Below, in pieces: positions 62,435 to 64,000 of a DNA stretch of 64,000 nucleotides. The stretch spans positions 1-64,000 of the forward strand of contig NZ_BCTJ01000014.1 in NCBI RefSeq assembly GCF_001571225.1, written 5' to 3'. The notes under the pieces are model-generated. The model was not told the origin of the DNA. It saw only the letters and a list, made by a program, of their open reading frames with translations, and ran no database searches. Position numbers and translations under genes: made by a program. The number at the start of each line of letters is the position of its first letter. Position 1 is the stretch's first letter. Origin of the DNA: Hydrogenophaga palleronii NBRC 102513 (lineage in GTDB: Bacteria; Pseudomonadota; Gammaproteobacteria; Burkholderiales; Burkholderiaceae_C).

Positions 62435-63318
62435 TGGCCCGTCTCTTTTTCTGCTTCCGCTGGGTGATCGCGTTCGCGCTGCTGGCGCCGTCCGCCGGCG
62501 TGTTGCATGCGGCCGGAATCCAGATCACCGACGACCGTGGCGTCAGCGTGACGCTGGCGCAGTCGCCGCAACGCATCGTGTCCGTGCTGCCTTCGCTCAC
62601 CGAAACGGTGTGTGAACTCGGCCAGTGCCACCGCCTCGTGGGGGTGGACCGTTACTCCAACTTCCCGGCCTCGGTGCGTGCCCTGCCGCAGGTGGGAGGC
62701 GGCATCGACCCCAACATCGAAGCCATCGTGGCCTTGAAGCCCGACGTGGTGCTGATGGCCACCTCCTCGCGTGGCGTGCAGCGGCTGGAGTCGCTCGGCG
62801 TCAAGGTGCTGGCCATGGAACCACGCAGCTCGGCCGACGCGCAGCGGGTGATGGGCAAGCTCGGTGAGCTGCTCGAAGTGCCCGACGCGCAGCGCATCTG
62901 GCGCGCCATCGATGCCGGCGTGTCGGCCGCGGCGCAGTCGCTGCCGCCGGGCGTGCGTGGCCTGCGGGCGTATTACGAGGTGAGTGCCGGTGGTTATGCG
63001 GCCGGCACGCAGTCCTTCATCGGCGAGATGATGGCGCGGCTGGGCCTGCAGAACATCGTGGTGCCCGCCATGGGCCCGTTTCCACGCGTCAACCCCGAGT
63101 ACGTGGTGCGCAACAATCCCGACCTGATCATGGTGGGCGCGCGCAACGTGCATGGCCTTGCGCAGCGCCCGGGCTGGCGCAGCATGCAGGCGGTGCGCGA
63201 TCAACGCATCTGCGTCTTCACCACCGAAGAGTCCGACGTGCTGATCCGTCCCGGCCCGCGCATGGCCGAGGCCGCGCGCATCATGGCGCGCTGCATCGCC
63301 TCGAAAGGTGTGCGGTGA
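62434..63318 (+). CDS. btuF: periplasmic cobalamin-binding protein
   Basis: A 294-residue ABC binding protein with a signal peptide (MARLFFCFRWVIAFALL then PSAGVLHAAG). The class III binding fold begins RIVSVLPSLTETVCELGQ and continues with VGVDRYSNFP and IEAIVALKPDVVLM, all BtuF-like. It delivers B12 to the BtuCD permease, whose first gene overlaps its end by GTGA. Confidence 0.93.
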   Translation: MARLFFCFRWVIAFALLAPSAGVLHAAGIQITDDRGVSVTLAQSPQRIVSVLPSLTETVCELGQCHRLVGVDRYSNFPASVRALPQVGGGIDPNIEAIVALKPDVVLMATSSRGVQRLESLGVKVLAMEPRSSADAQRVMGKLGELLEVPDAQRIWRAIDAGVSAAAQSLPPGVRGLRAYYEVSAGGYAAGTQSFIGEMMARLGLQNIVVPAMGPFPRVNPEYVVRNNPDLIMVGARNVHGLAQRPGWRSMQAVRDQRICVFTTEESDVLIRPGPRMAEAARIMARCIASKGVR

Positions 63319-64000
63319 GCGGGGCGCGGCACAGCCTCTGGCTCGGCGGCGCCTTGCTGCTGGTGGCCCTGGCCGCGCTGGTGCTGGGCGTGGGCGTGGG
63401 CAGCACCGGGTTCGACAGCGTGCTGAACGCCCATAAAGACCCGGTGGCCTGGCAGATCCTGTGGGAAATCCGCCTGCCGCGCACCCTGGGGGCCTGGGTG
63501 GCCGGCGCGCTGCTGGGGCTGGCGGGCGCGGTGGCGCAAGGCCTGTTCCGCAACCCGCTGGCCGATCCGTATCTTCTCGGCAGCGCCTCGGGCGCGGCCC
63601 TGGGCGTGGCGCTGGCGCTGGCCCTGTTCGGCAGCACGCCGTTCGCCACCCAGTGGCTGGTGCGCCTGGGCCTGACGGGCGCGGCCTTCACCGGCGCGGT
63701 GGTGGGCGTGGTGCTCACGCTCACGCTGGCCAAGGGCGTGCAGCACACGCTGCGCCTGCTGCTGGCCGGGGTCATCGTCGGCGTGGTGCTGGGTGCCGCG
63801 CGCGATCTGGTCACCATCGCTTCACCCGACACCTTGCAGGCCATGCAGGGCTTCATGCTCGGCAGCACCGGCTTTGTCGGCTGGGCCGCCTGCGGCGTGA
63901 TGGCTGCCATGTTGCTGGCTGCAGTGCTGGTCGCGGCATCGCTGGGCCGCGTGCTCGATGGCCTGGCGCTGGGCGAGGCCACTGCCATCAGCCTGGGCCT
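63315..64000 (+). CDS. btuC: cobalamin ABC transporter permease (5' part, runs off window)
   Basis: The first 228 codons of a FecCD-family permease. It starts at GTG 63315 overlapping the btuF stop, with hydrophobic helices from residue 8 and the motifs RLPRTLGAWVAGALLGLAG and NPLADPYLLGSASGAALG. LLLAGVIVGVVLGAARDL lies further on. The 3' end lies beyond base 64000, where a btuD ATPase is expected next. Confidence 0.92.
   Translation, partial: MSGARHSLWLGGALLLVALAALVLGVGVGSTGFDSVLNAHKDPVAWQILWEIRLPRTLGAWVAGALLGLAGAVAQGLFRNPLADPYLLGSASGAALGVALALALFGSTPFATQWLVRLGLTGAAFTGAVVGVVLTLTLAKGVQHTLRLLLAGVIVGVVLGAARDLVTIASPDTLQAMQGFMLGSTGFVGWAACGVMAAMLLAAVLVAASLGRVLDGLALGEATAISLG

Noticed and set aside
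60970..63204. A 744-codon open frame on the minus strand across the cob/btu genes
   Set aside because: Shadow of four well-supported plus-strand genes with overlapping starts and stops.

Overview
The window looks like chromosomal DNA of a betaproteobacterium, most probably a Comamonadaceae member of the Hydrogenophaga/Acidovorax type. This rests on high GC, the gene orders rpsF-priB-rpsR-rplI-dnaB and zapA-6S RNA, Bug-type (TctC) solute-binding proteins, DUF1631, and an extragenic hairpin element that I recall from that family. I see no phage, transposon, CRISPR array, tRNA or rRNA. Most of the window is ordinary core genome with compact operons.

Region by region. 0-8.3 kb: the PEP synthase regulator ppsR diverges from ppsA; then a two-gene sodium:solute symporter and an MHS-type permease. 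8.3-11.5 kb: a TATAAT promoter, rpsF-priB-rpsR-rplI, a terminator, and dnaB. 11.5-14.6 kb, minus strand: PIN-PhoH ATPase, Bcp peroxiredoxin and an Mth938-domain protein. 14.7-20.9 kb: alaA-hom-thrC followed by moeA-moaD-moaE. 20.9-35.5 kb: an acetyltransferase, a DMT exporter, two AraC regulators, clpB behind a sigma-32-like promoter, an aldehyde dehydrogenase, a thioesterase, an MFS exporter, DUF1631, an AurF-like diiron protein, a GFA protein and small hypotheticals.

35.5-48 kb is the main accessory block: two minus-strand catabolic operons (TctC-TctB-TctA transporter, sugar isomerase, enolase-superfamily enzyme; then a second Bug protein, a Gfo/Idh/MocA dehydrogenase, a DUF993 aldolase-like protein and a second isomerase), a TetR repressor and a divergent thiamine-diphosphate enzyme. 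Four copies of one 18-bp inverted repeat (ATTCAC-N6-GTGAAT or 10/12 matches) lie in exactly the three regulatory gaps of this block. Two of them sit on recognisable promoters, so the block reads as one TetR regulon for uptake and breakdown of an unidentified sugar acid or cyclic polyol.

48-54.4 kb holds a LuxR-type regulator and a CRP-type cyclic-nucleotide receptor, converging on a tight three-gene operon: class III nucleotide cyclase-TPR protein, a PAP2/vanadium-haloperoxidase-like enzyme and a subtilisin-like protease, all without visible signal peptides. This combination is the best candidate here for an undescribed system. 54.4-57.5 kb: an H1-like Lys/Ala-rich SWIB protein, rraA, a TSUP permease, 6S RNA, zapA and a small coiled-coil protein. 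57.5-64 kb: a cobalamin riboswitch heads a B12 salvage operon (btuB, cobB, a signal-less BtuF-like protein, cobU, btuF, btuC) that runs off the window end.
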